A stretch of 64,000 nucleotides of DNA from Neoscytalidium dimidiatum (taxonomy: Eukaryota; Ascomycota; Dothideomycetes; Botryosphaeriales; Botryosphaeriaceae). The notes under the pieces are model-generated. The model did not search any database, was not told where the DNA came from, and saw only the letters and a list, made by a program, of their open reading frames with translations. Shown one piece after another: positions 1-10,493 of this stretch. Both the position numbers and the translations under genes were made by a program. Numbering within the stretch: the stretch's first letter is position 1; the number at the start of each line of letters is the position of its first letter. Location of the stretch: positions 3,596,001 through 3,660,000 of the forward strand of contig CM074695.1 in assembly GCA_037367355.1 (NCBI GenBank), given 5' to 3'.

Positions 1-1045
1 TTCTTCTTCTAGAGGTACGCTAGCTAGTAGCTAACTTAGCTTCTAGAAAGTAGATACTACTAATTATAGTACGTACTCTAGAAGATAAAGAGCGTATACT
101 ATCTTATTCCGCTTAATAGTTATAATAAACTATTAGGTTAATATAATAATAAGACGCGACGTATTAATAGTATTCTATATAAACTTTCTAATATAAAAAA
201 AGATTATAGAATTCGTCTTCGCTAGCTAATTCTACTCTAAGACTAGATTATAACTTATAAAGAAGGCGCTCTAGAAGTACTAGAAACCTACTATACGCGT
301 AACGCTCTAGAAGTTAATAGTAGTAATTAATAATAGATATAAATTTTAAATCTTTATATAATTATTATTAAAAAAGTACGCCTACGGCCTATAGGTCTTT
401 TTAAGTATATATACGATAGTAAGGCGTTTAACTAGAGTCTAGTTAATAAGATTTAATTAATATCTACTATTATATAGTATATATAGAAGAGAAGTATCTT
501 ATATTACTCTCCTAAGCTTAATATTAATAACTATTCTTTTTACTATCCTCTCTATAGGCGGCCCTAGACGTAGCTAGATTAGCTTAGCTATAAGAGCTTT
601 ACTTTTTCTATTTAGAACTTATTATCTCTAAAGAAGTTACTCTTTTTAAATAGACCGTTTTCTCTATAAGAGCTCTACGGAGGTCTAGCGTCTCTATAGA
701 GTTAGCTAGGCCCTCTAGCGGTACTTCTTAACTCTTTATCTTCGATAGGTTAAGGCTTCTTCTTCTTATCTTCGTACGGAGTCCTCGGGAGGCTATCTTA
801 GTAGGCGCGTTTACCTAGCTTTTTATCGGCGGGCTTATCGCCTACCGTCTAGACGATAGCTAAGATTTATTCTATATAGTAGATTTTAGCGAATATATTA
901 TTAACCGTCTTAATCTACTTTATAAACTAAAGCTTATAGAGCTTTAGATAAAGCTTTAGAATAATATAAGAGAACTACTAGTTAATCTACTAGTTTTTAA
1001 CCTTCTAGTAATAGATAAACTATTATTTAAACTATTATATATAGG
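1..1045 (-). pseudogene. RIP-mutated older coding-like sequence, left part
   Basis: This is AT-rich sequence with practically no CpA or TpG, so it has been through RIP. Read on the minus strand in the frame that contains DKPADKKLGKRA (around 810-845), it gives long stretches of plausible lysine-rich protein. The frame is broken only by TAA and TAG, the stops RIP makes from Gln and Trp codons. I do not recognise the family; a retroelement gag-like or ORF1-like protein is possible. The same frame continues on the far side of the chromovirus (9,251 onward), so the two parts look like one older element split by the insertion. The frame assignment is an inference, because RIP creates stops in every frame. 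Confidence 0.4.
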
Positions 1046-1050
1046 CTAGA
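1046..1050. repeat. Target-site duplication, left copy (CTAGA)
   Basis: The five bases directly before the 5' LTR are CTAGA. The same five bases follow the 3' LTR at 9,246-9,250. Five base pairs is the usual duplication for Ty3/gypsy integrases. Both copies may have been altered by RIP, so the original target may have read differently. Confidence 0.8.
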
Positions 1051-1769
1051 TATTACGAACTCTAGAAATATACGGGCTTTATAGCCGCGGGGGACGCGAG
1101 TCCGTATAGAAAAATAAGCTATAAGGCCCTAAGAACTCTACGTATAGTAGAGCCGCACTCTCTAGTCCTATACGGGAAGGCCGAGAATATAAGACGATAG
1201 CGTATACGGAGATACCGGTAGGTAATAACTACCGCCCGTACGAAAGGGACGCCCCCGGACGTAATAATTAGAAAGAAGGCACGGTCTAATAGAAAGCCCG
1301 TAAGGAATAAAGAACTATATAGATAGAAAGTAAAAAGTCGATAAGAATAAATACTATAGAACTAGAGTATAGTAGTAGTATTATCCGCTAATATTAGTAG
1401 AAGTTAAAATCTAGAAAGTAGGCTTTAGCGCCTAAATTATATAAAACCTATAAGATCTATATAGATTAGAGCTAATCTAAATCTCTAATCTAGGGCTCTA
1501 ATCTAATACTATAATCCTTAGATTATTATAAGCTCTCCTCTAGTATATAAATACGCTCGTTAGATAGTACTTAGACCCTCGTAGTTAAATTTAAAGTTCT
1601 AATTTAATACTATATTAACTTAGAGGTAATAAGGCCTACTAAACTCCTATATTACGTAACTTCTTATTCTATTATTACTCTTCTTTTCTCGTCTTTAAGG
1701 TAAATTCTTTAATAAATCTAAATCTATTAGATAACTCTAAAGCCTAGTAGTAGAGGCCCCGTTATTATA
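1051..1769 (+). repeat. 5' LTR of the chromovirus (719 bp)
   Basis: It aligns base for base with 8,527-9,245 without an evident gap. It starts TATTACGAAC and ends GTTATTATA. The differences from the 3' LTR that I read are transitions, several of them CG-to-TA dinucleotide swaps. The CpG-rich stretch 1,071-1,270 is best preserved because CpG is not a RIP target. Confidence 0.92.
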
Positions 1770-3180
1770 CTTTAACTACTATCCTTATAGGAAAAAAAAG
1801 CGATTTAATTAGAAAATAGAAAGTATTTTCTTACTTTAAGAAGTACTAATAGTATTAGCTATTATAGCGGACGTATCTAGCGGTAAGTACGTATAAAAGG
1901 CATAGAATACTCTAGACTTATAGTAACCGCCGTAATATAGTACGATAGTAGAAAACTAATACTCTAATATACCGACTAACGAGGAGCTACTTAATATAAT
2001 TCTAGAACTATAAAACGAAAATATAATTCTATATATTTAGCTTACCTAGATACTAGCTCTACTACCGGCTACTAAGGTTAAGATTCTAAAGCTAGACCTA
2101 TACTATAGAGACTAAAAGAAGACTTAAGCTTTTATTACGTAGCTAAATAACTATATATACTTTATATACGGTAACTTCGCCGGCCCCGCTAAATAAGTCT
2201 TATACGCTAGTATCTATCTTAGAGAATTAGTAGAATAATAGTTCTAATCTTTTAAGCGCGAATACTAAGAGAAACCTATATACTTATAGTTTAAAGTAAC
2301 CTTAATAATCTTTAGCGACTACTAAAATTTTACGAAGTAGCTTAAGGTAGTCTTTAACGGCGTTAACGAGAACCGTCTAGCTACTAGAACTCTTATAAGT
2401 CTAAAATAGAAAGAAATAGTATAGAACTATATAGCTAAATTCTAAGATATAGTATACCTCGTAAATAGATACTCTAATCTTATACTACGTACTTTCTACT
2501 ATTAAGAACTAAGGGATAAAATTAAAGAGGCTATAACGTACTATAAAGAACTAAAAACCCTTAATAATATAATTAAGCTAGCTCTACTTATAGATAAGCG
2601 TTATATAGAGAGGTAGTTTAATAAGAAGAAGTATAGTACTAATACCTTAAGATAAGCTAGGCTTCGCTATATTTAAGAAGGAGGCGACGCTATAGAAATA
2701 GATAATATAGTCCGACGAGATAAAAGTAAGAATAAGAAAAACGGTAATAATAAGAGTAAGAAAAGAAAATAGAGTAAAAAAGAAAAAGAGCTTTATAAGA
2801 AAGGACTATATATTTAATATAGAGATAAATAGAGCGTAGAATATAAATACTTAAAGAGAGAGTTACGGGAAGTAGTAGTAGCTACCTAGAAATAGAAGAC
2901 GCTATAAGAAATCGCTACTATAAAGATAGTAGACTATATAGCCCTAAACTAGATAGCGTACTATAATAACGATTATACTATCTACTAGAGTAATAAGGAC
3001 GCTACGGAGTAGTATTCTAGCGAGCTACGACGACTTAATATAATACTCCGAAAATTAGAAGAGGCTACGGAGGAAGATATTAAAAGGCACTTTCTAGCTA
3101 ACGAAGACCTTATAAATAGTAAAACCGAAGAACTATACGATAGTATATTAGAGTCTAGCGAGGTAGAAACTATTAAGTAA
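1770..3180 (+). pseudogene. gag remnant of the chromovirus
   Basis: This lies between the 5' LTR and pol, where gag belongs. Around 2,700-2,860 it is rich in Lys, Glu and Arg codons. It includes a degraded zinc-knuckle-like pattern near 2,806-2,850 in which Cys codons (TGT/TGC) would have become Tyr codons (TAT/TAC). The knuckle is in a different frame from pol, consistent with separate gag and pol frames. The boundaries are approximate and no start codon survives, since every ATG followed its TpG into ATA. Confidence 0.6.
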
Positions 3181-3879
3181 TAGCGGGACTAGGCTATACT
3201 TAATTAGATCGTAGAATATCTAAACTAGTACGAAGATATAAGAAATATTAAATCTAGTTACGCTTCTATAATCTACTAGACCCCCGAATTAAGAATAGAT
3301 CTACTATCGTAATAGTACTAGATAAAAAACGAAAAACTTAGCTTATAATTCTTCGAGAACGACGTATAATACTCTTAAAAGAAATCGCTATTAAAAATAG
3401 CTGACGAAGTAGTATTAGTAGGAATTACGAATCGGGAGTAGGGATCTCGATGCGTAAATATATATATATGGTTAATCGTAACTATCTAAATAGCGGTCCG
3501 CTATTATAGAGCGGATCGCCCTACCGTTTCTTTCCTACGGTTCCTTCCCTACGTATCGTAATAAGTATCCTAGCTCGAAGAAGAAGTCTAGAAAATAGGG
3601 TAGTAATAGAACCTCGCGTATCTATATAATATAGCCTATATCCTCTACTATTATAGTATAGCTACGCGAAGCTACGGTATCCTATAATAGATATCCGATA
3701 AAAAATACGGTAAACTAACCTTCTAGTATTAAATACGTAATAGATAGATCTACTAGAGGCGTAAGATTAAGTAAAAGCGAGAGACTTAGTAGAAGAATAC
3801 TCTAACTCTAGTCGAAGAATAGAACGAGTATATCCGCTATAAGATATTAAAAAACTAAACGACTCTTCTAGCTAGAGAC

Positions 3880-6800
3880 CTTAGAAGGGGCTAGTACGAA
3901 GGTCTCTTAACTAGATTATATACTTAATATTAAATAGAATATCTCGTAAATAGAAAGAACTTAAAACGCTACTAGAAGTACTAGTTATAATTAAAGAAAC
4001 TACTACGTTAGTAATAATCGATAGTAGAGCGTAAGAAAATTTCGTAGATTCTAAATTCCTTAGGAAGAACGACTTACTATTCTAATCTAAGAAACGCCTC
4101 TACGAACTAGATACGTTCGACGGGTTATTAATAAAATACGGTAAAGAATAGATAAGAATTAAGACTAGTTAAATACTAATAACCCTTAGAAACTATAAAG
4201 AACGAATTAATCTAAATATAACTACGAGTCCGAACTACGATATTATCTTCGAGATACCCTAATTAAAGACCTACGACCTATATATTAGCTAGAGTATAGA
4301 AACTATAACGTTTCTAGAAGATAATTATAAGCGATACCTCGCGAATCTTAAGATAAAAGAGCTAGAGCTAGAGAGCTAAAGCTAAGAACTAGAGAGCTAG
4401 AGCTAGAAGCTAGAGCTAGAGGGCTAGAACTAGAATAGCTAAGAGCTAGAGCTATCTTAAGAGTATCTAATAAAGGCTAAAGAGATATCCCTTAATATCC
4501 TACTACGTATAAAAAAATAAGAAGAATAAGCTTACGCTATCTATATTAAGCCTAGCTTAAAATAAGAACGCCGAATTATAGTATAGATTAGAGAATAGAC
4601 TTCGAAAGTTAATAATTTCTAGCTACTCGAAGAAGACTATCTAAAGCGAATCTACGAGAGGTATAGCCTACTAGATAGAATCTTTAACTAGATATACGTA
4701 ACGAGAAATACTACGGGACTAGAGAAAGTACCCCCGAAATTCTAGAAATATACCGAATTATTTTAAGAAAGAAGTAAAGAATTATTACCCGAGTATAAGC
4801 TATAGGACTATAAAATACCCCTATTACTAAGAATATAGCCCGCGTTTAAGTCTATCTATTCTCTTTTTAAAAACGAGGCTAAAGTACTAAGAAAGTATCT
4901 TAAAACGAATCTAAAAAGAGAATATATCTAACCCTCTACGTTACTAGCCGGATATTCTATTCTATTCGTATCTAAAAAAAATAGTAAGCTCCGTCTTTAT
5001 ATTAACTATAGATAACTAAACGATATTATAATAAAAAACTAATACTCGTTACTACGTATTAATAAACTATAGAATAGATTAAGAAAAGCTAACTACTTTA
5101 CTAAGCTAGATTTTAGAGAAGGTTACTATCTCGTCTAGATAAAAGAAGGCGAAGAATAGAAAATAGCTTTCTAAATAAAGTTTAGATACTATAAGTATAC
5201 GATAATACTATTCGAGCTTACTAATATACTAGCTACGTTCTAGAGCCTAGTTAATAATATACTACGACTATATTTAGACGTATTTATACTAGCCTATCTA
5301 GACGATATTCTAATATACTTAGAAATACGCGAAGAATATACTAAGTACGTATATAAAATCCTATAGATACTAGAGAAATAGAACCTCTAGATAGCCTCTA
5401 ATAAGAGCGAATAGTATACGTAGAAAACTAAGTATCTAGGATTTATTATTACCCTAGAATATATTAGTATAGACGAAAAGAAATTAGACGCGATAAGAGA
5501 CTAGCCTACGCCGAAAACTATTAAAGAAGTATAATTCTTTCTTAGTTTTACTAACTTTTACTAGAAGTTTATTCTAAACTATATAAAGATATTAGCTCCG
5601 CTTATAGATCTAACTAAAAAAAAATATAGATTCGTATAGAAAGAAAGATAGTAGAATACTTTTAACTTCTTAAAACGAATATTTATAGAAGTACCGGTCT
5701 TAGAACTATTCTACTCCGACCTATCTATAACGGTAGAGACCGACGTATTAAACTATACTATTAAAGTAGTCTTAAGCTAGCTAGACGAGTAAGATAGACT
5801 ATATTCTATTACGTATTACTTCTAAAAAATAATAGGACTAGAAAAGAACTATAATATCTATAATAAAGAACTTCTAGCTATCGTTACGGCTTTTAAAGAA
5901 TAGAGATACTACCTCGAAGAAGCTAAGTACTAGGTTATAGTCTACTACGACTATAAGAATCTTTTATACTTTACTACTATAAAAGAACTAAACCGAAGAT
6001 AGATTAGATAGGCTAAAGAATTAGCCTCCTATAATATAAAGATTATCTATTAAAAGAAATTAGAAAACGCTCGCGTAGATATACTAAGTAGAAGAGCCGA
6101 CTATATAGAAGGAAAGCGGGAACTATAGCCGGTAATATTAGCGGAATAAGAAGACGGGTCTTTTATATCTAATAGGCGCTAGATCTCCGCTATATATAAT
6201 AGAAAGAAGAAACCTAAAAAGTCGCTTACTCTAGTTAGGCTAGTAGCCTTAGTAATACGCTTAGAAAGCTATAAATAGAATCGTAAAATCTAAGAAGCCT
6301 ACGCGAAAGACGCTACGATATAAGAAATTAGAAATCTAGAAAACGACTCCCGAGTAACTAGAGATATAGAAGAAATAATTCTATTTTTAGAATTAATCTA
6401 TATCCCGGTAAAACTATAAGAGAAACTTATAAAAAATATATATAAGGCTTTAGTATATAGTTATTAAGAAACCGAGAAGATAATCGAGAGGATTATAAGA
6501 AATTATTACTTTCTAGGGCTTAAAAGAATAGTCTAGCGGATAGTTACGTAATACGACCTTTATATTTAAAGTAAGGCGGTAAGATATATACTCTATAAAC
6601 TACTCTAGCCGCTATTAATATCTAAGCGCTCTTAGTAATCTATCTTACTAGATTTTATTACGGACCTACTTAAGTTAGAAGAACTACTTACTAAAGTTAA
6701 ATATAATTTAGTACTAGTTATCGTAGATAAAATAACAAAGTACGCGTACTACCTACTATATCTAAAGAAGATAAACGCGGAGAATCTTATATATACGTTT

Positions 6801-7720
6801 CTAAGAACTATTCTTAATAACTACGAATTACTAGAAGAACTCGTATTAAATAGAGATAGACTATTTATATTACGATTCTAGTAGACTCTTACTAAATAAC
6901 TTAGAGCGAAATATAAACTCTTAACTATAATATATCCGTAAATAGACGAATAGATAGAACGGACTAATTAGATATTAGAGTAATATCTACGCTATTACCT
7001 TAACTACGTATAGAATAACTAGGTAGAATTACTATCTCTAGTCTAGTTCGTATATAATAGCTCTAAAGCGTCGATAATATAAGAATTATTATTCTACGCT
7101 AATTACGATTACGAGCTATCGGCCTATAAAGAACTAATACCGAGTAAATTATTAGTCTAAAAGGGAATCTTTAAAGCCGACTAGCTAAAGATACTCTACG
7201 AATAACTATATCTAGACCTAGAATTCGTAGTCCTACGAATAGATAAATACTATAATAAACGATACTAGAAGGCACCGTAGCTAAAAAAGAGGGTTAAAGT
7301 CTACCTTCTTAGAAAAAATATTAGAATAAGGCGACTAAATAATAAACTAGATTTTAAGAAAATAAAACTATTTAGAATCGAAGAAAAAATTAGGAAAGTT
7401 AATTTCCGCCTTAAATTATCGGAGACGATACGAATATACTCTATTTTCTATATATCCCTTCTAGAACTAGTACTAAGGAACGCTAAAATTATAATCTATA
7501 TAAAAGAAATACTCCTAGAAAATTTAAACGAAAACTAAGACTAGAAAGTAAAAAAGATTCTCGATAGCGGCTATATTAACGGTTAATTCCGATATCTTCT
7601 TAAATAGAAAGGAGAATAGAACGATATCTAAGAACTACTAGAAAACTACGATAGATATAAATAACTTATTAATAAGTTCTATCGCTAAAATCTAGATCGA
7701 CTAATACTACCGACTCGTTA
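3880..7720 (+). pseudogene. pol remnant: protease-RT-RNase H-integrase-chromodomain
   Basis: One frame (codon starts divisible by three) carries all pol landmarks. A protease active-site trace reads IIDSRA at 4,017-4,034, where DSGA is expected. The RT catalytic box YLDDILIY is intact at 5,295-5,318. The RNase H segment VYYDYKNL lies at 5,940-5,963, where the family has TDHKNL. Integrase starts with LDFIT at 6,648-6,662, has an RDRLF...F**TL segment near 6,852-6,890 (FWQTL expected), and a YP*IDE*IER stretch near 6,938 that matches YHPQTDGQTER. A chromodomain trace runs about 7,557-7,680 (KILDS, then YLLK*KG). The stops are TAG/TAA at expected Trp or Gln positions. Start and end are approximate. 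Confidence 0.9.
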
Positions 7721-7767
7721 AAAATAAAGAACCTAAAATTAAAATTAGAAAATAAAGACTACCGTAT

Positions 7768-8127
7768 CTAATCGACTAGCTTAGAACTCTTAAGCGGCGT
7801 AGTAGCGAAACTAACGCTAGACGACCTAATAAAATAGAACGGACCCGTAATAGCGTTAGCTAAAACGTCGCTACGTATACGCTTTACTAATCGCTCCTCC
7901 TCGGTATTTTTAGAGTTAATAGAATTTCTAGCCTCGCGAGCCGCCTCTAAACGATCTAGCTTCTTAAGGTTCTTAATAGTCTACGCCTTTTTAAAAATTA
8001 TTAGGCTTCTATAACGGTATAATAGGTCTCGCTACTTATAAATATACTATAGCTAGGCTATATTTTTCTAAAGAAGATCTAGTACTACTTACTCCTCTAA
8101 CTCGGCCTTATTAATAGCGCGCTTTAA
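7768..8127 (-). pseudogene. Antisense coding-like frame inside the chromovirus
   Basis: Between the chromodomain and the 3' LTR, the minus strand holds a frame of about 119 codons. It has only about six stops, all TAA/TAG of RIP type. Its content is a charged, helical, coiled-coil-like stretch (for example KNLKKLDRLEAAREARN near the middle) followed by an RIRSDVLANAITGPF-like tail. Similar antisense or accessory frames occur in the 3' part of some fungal Ty3/gypsy elements (recalled, not searched). It could also be the tail of another transposon captured by this one. No function is assigned. Confidence 0.45.
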
Positions 8128-8512
8128 TCAAAAAACTACGATAGTTAGCGTAAAGCCTTAGAAAACGAGAAAGAAATAAATAATTAGAATCCTCTAAGCC
8201 GCTACTATTATAGGCGGATAAACTCTAATAAACGTATTCGCTATAACGTTTATAGCTAAGATCTATCTTATAAACTACCTCTACCTTATCTAGCTTATAA
8301 CGGACGTTCGCTAATAAATACGCGGTATAAGAAATAGATATTCTCTTACTAAAAAGGTTAATTTTAGAGGCTAAAGACTTACGCTTAGTCTTCTAGAAAT
8401 TACGCTTACACTTAGAAGATATAACGGGATAAGACTTATAAGAGAAAAAATAAAGAAGTAATAGAAGCCTAAAATATAGATAAACAAATAAATCTTCGAG
8501 CTAAAGATCTCT

Positions 8513-8523
8513 AAAGGGGGGAG
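8513..8523 (+). other. Polypurine tract (second-strand primer site)
   Basis: The run AAAGGGGGGAG lies three bases before the 3' LTR, the expected site and composition for the polypurine tract that primes plus-strand DNA synthesis. It contains no CpA or TpG, so RIP left it intact. Confidence 0.8.
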
Positions 8524-8526
8524 TAG

Positions 8527-9245
8527 TATTATAAACTCTAGAAATATACGGGCTTTATAGCCGTGGGGGACGCGAGCCCGTACGGGAAAATAAGCCGTAA
8601 GGCTCTAAGAATTCTACGTATAGTAGAGCCGTACTCTCTAGTCCCGTACGGGAAGGCCGAGAATACGAGACGATAGCGCGTACGGAGATACTAGTAGGTA
8701 ATAACTACCGCCCGTACGAAAGAGACGCCCCTAGGCGTAATAATTAGAAAGAAGACACGGTCTAATAGAAAGCCTATAAGAAATAAGAGATTATACGGAT
8801 AGAAAGTAGAAAGTTAATAAGAATAAATACTATAGAACTAGAGTATAGTAGTAGTATCGTCCGCTAATACTAGTAGAAGTTAAAATCTAAGAAGTAGGCT
8901 TTAGCGCCCGAATTACGTAAAATCTATAGGACCTATATAAATTAGGGCTAATCTAAACCTCTAATCTAAGACTCTAATCTAATACTATAATTCTTAGATT
9001 ACTATAAGCTCTTTTTTAGTATATAGATACGCTCGTTAAATAGTACTTAGACCCTCGTAGTTAAATTTAAAGTTCTAATTTAATACTATATTAACTTAGA
9101 GATAATAAGACCTACTAAACTCCTATATTACGTAACTTCTTATTCTATTATTACTCTCCTTTCCTCGTCTTTAAGGTAAACCCTTCGATAAATCTAAACC
9201 TACTAGATAACTTCGAAGTCTAGTAGTAAAGACCCCGTTATTATA
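8527..9245 (+). repeat. 3' LTR of the chromovirus (719 bp)
   Basis: It is the same length as the 5' LTR (1,051-1,769) and collinear with it. It keeps CpG at several places where the 5' copy has TpA (for example 8,583-8,584 and 8,596-8,597), and has TpA at 8,532-8,533 where the 5' copy has CpG. The two LTRs were therefore mutated independently after insertion. Confidence 0.92.
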
Positions 9246-9250
9246 CTAGA
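9246..9250. repeat. Target-site duplication, right copy (CTAGA)
   Basis: CTAGA directly follows the 3' LTR end GTTATTATA and matches 1,046-1,050. Confidence 0.8.
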
Positions 9251-9740
9251 AAGCTATTAAACTTCTAGTCCGGCCTTATAATATAAGTATAATACTTAAC
9301 TACGTTATTAAAGTATTTAACTATAGAATTATAAATAATATTCTAAAGTATTTACTTAAATTCCTTCTATAAGAGTAGATTCTTTATTTTTTCTTTACTT
9401 AGGCGGTAATACGCTTTCTACGCGAGGTTTAAGCGTAGGTCTAGGCTCTATATAGCCTACCGTATATACTATTAATAGTCGTAATCTATATAAATAATTT
9501 TAAACTTATTCTCTACTACTATAATCTACTTATTAAAGATCTTCTAGATCTTTATCTTAAGCTCTAATAGCTTTATTTTTACTAGCGTCTTAAGCCGTTT
9601 CTTACTCTAGTCTTCGCTAGCGCTCTTTAATAATACGTTAGCTAGCCGCTATTTTTTAGGCGCGAACGTTCGTTAGAGTACGCGAAACGTCTTTAAAGTC
9701 TTTTAGAGTCTCTATACTCTCTTAGAATTACTAGTAAGGT
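9251..9740 (-). pseudogene. RIP-mutated older coding-like sequence, right part
   Basis: Minus-strand reading in the frame containing KTLVKIKLLELKIK (around 9,560-9,600) gives a lysine- and hydrophobic-rich sequence whose stops are all TAA/TAG. Joined to 1-1,045 through one copy of CTAGA, the frame runs on without a shift. It therefore looks like the upstream half of the protein whose other half is at the left edge. The family is not recognised. Together they are the host sequence into which the chromovirus inserted. Confidence 0.4.
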
Positions 9741-10320
9741 TTAAGGCCTATAGTAGCGCTAATAGATTATCTTTATTATCTTTTAGAGTATATCTAAAGT
9801 AGATACTTTAAGCGTTATCTTAATATTAACTTTATACGTTATTAGAGCTAGAAGTACTAGCTCTTAAATTAACTTTATCGAGATCTAAGGCTTTTAATAG
9901 TACTAAATCTTCTTACGCTAATATAAAAAAGAAAACTATTAGATTCTCTTTAAGAATATCTATAGGCCCTATATCTATATAATCGTTAGCGAGCGTATAG
10001 AAGTTTAAAAGAAGTTCTAAAGGAGTTTCTTTAGCGTTAGCCTAGCGGAACGCGTATAAATAATAGCGAGGAGGTATTTCTAGTAACTAGCCGTCTTTTT
10101 CCCGGTAGAAATTATAATTAAATCGAATATAAGGACTATATAGTAGATAGAGAGTTAATAGAGGGACGAAGAGCTTATATTCGTAAATAGACGATTCGAT
10201 AGGAAGGAGGTTTCGGTAGGCTAGCCTCGGTCGGGGTTTTACCCTCCGCCCGGCCGCTAGGGTTCCGCCGGCGATACGCCGGTGGCCTCCTCCCTACGTT
10301 AGTTCCTAGCTATCTATCTA
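9741..10320. other. RIP-mutated sequence with a GC-rich patch
   Basis: CpA/TpG-depleted sequence continues to about 10,320. Inside it, 10,190-10,300 is a CpG-rich, CpA-poor patch with imperfect inverted ends (an AGGAGG...CGG arm against a CCGG...CCTCCT arm). I see no recognisable gene. It may be a terminus or UTR of the older element. Confidence 0.6.
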
Positions 10321-10493
10321 TCTACGGGCCGGCGTTTGACATAAATATAATAATCTTCCAGCCTAAACGCGATTCCTCGAGGTCGATCTTAAAGGCTAGA
10401 GTTTTATCTGTAGAGGTTTTTTTTTTCTTATATGGAACGACGACCGACTGCCAACTGACACTGGAAGGAGCCCTCGGTGTGTTATAAGAAGCC
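10321..10493. other. RIP island boundary / GH2 3' flank
   Basis: CpA and TpG reappear here over about 150 bp (TTTGACAT, CTTCCAGCC, ACTGCCAACTGACACTGG), marking the edge of the RIP domain. The flank holds the 3' untranslated part of the GH2 gene. No other gene is seen. Confidence 0.6.

Larger units (their letters stand above)
1051..9245 (+). mobile_element. Full-length RIP-inactivated Ty3/gypsy chromovirus
   Basis: This is an 8.2-kb LTR retrotransposon on the plus strand. It has two 719-bp LTRs offset by exactly 7,476 bp, a 5-bp CTAGA target duplication and a polypurine tract before the 3' LTR. Its pol traces run in the order protease, reverse transcriptase, RNase H, integrase, chromodomain. 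That order and the terminal chromodomain identify a chromovirus. Every part is mutated: Trp and Gln codons read as TAG/TAA, His as Tyr and Cys as Tyr, exactly what C-to-T change at CpA on both strands produces. The LTR ends, TA...TA here, are what TG...CA becomes after RIP. The tRNA primer-binding site just after 1,769 is no longer legible. The element cannot encode working proteins. Confidence 0.93.

Noticed and set aside
1..10320. Natural protein-coding genes in the AT-rich left end
   Set aside because: No ATG survives in useful frames and all long readings contain RIP-type stops; only transposon remnants are supported.
1..10320. Centromere or telomere-proximal repeat interpretation
   Set aside because: No TTAGGG arrays are seen. 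The AT-richness is explained by RIP of a definable LTR element, so a centromere is not needed, though it is not excluded.
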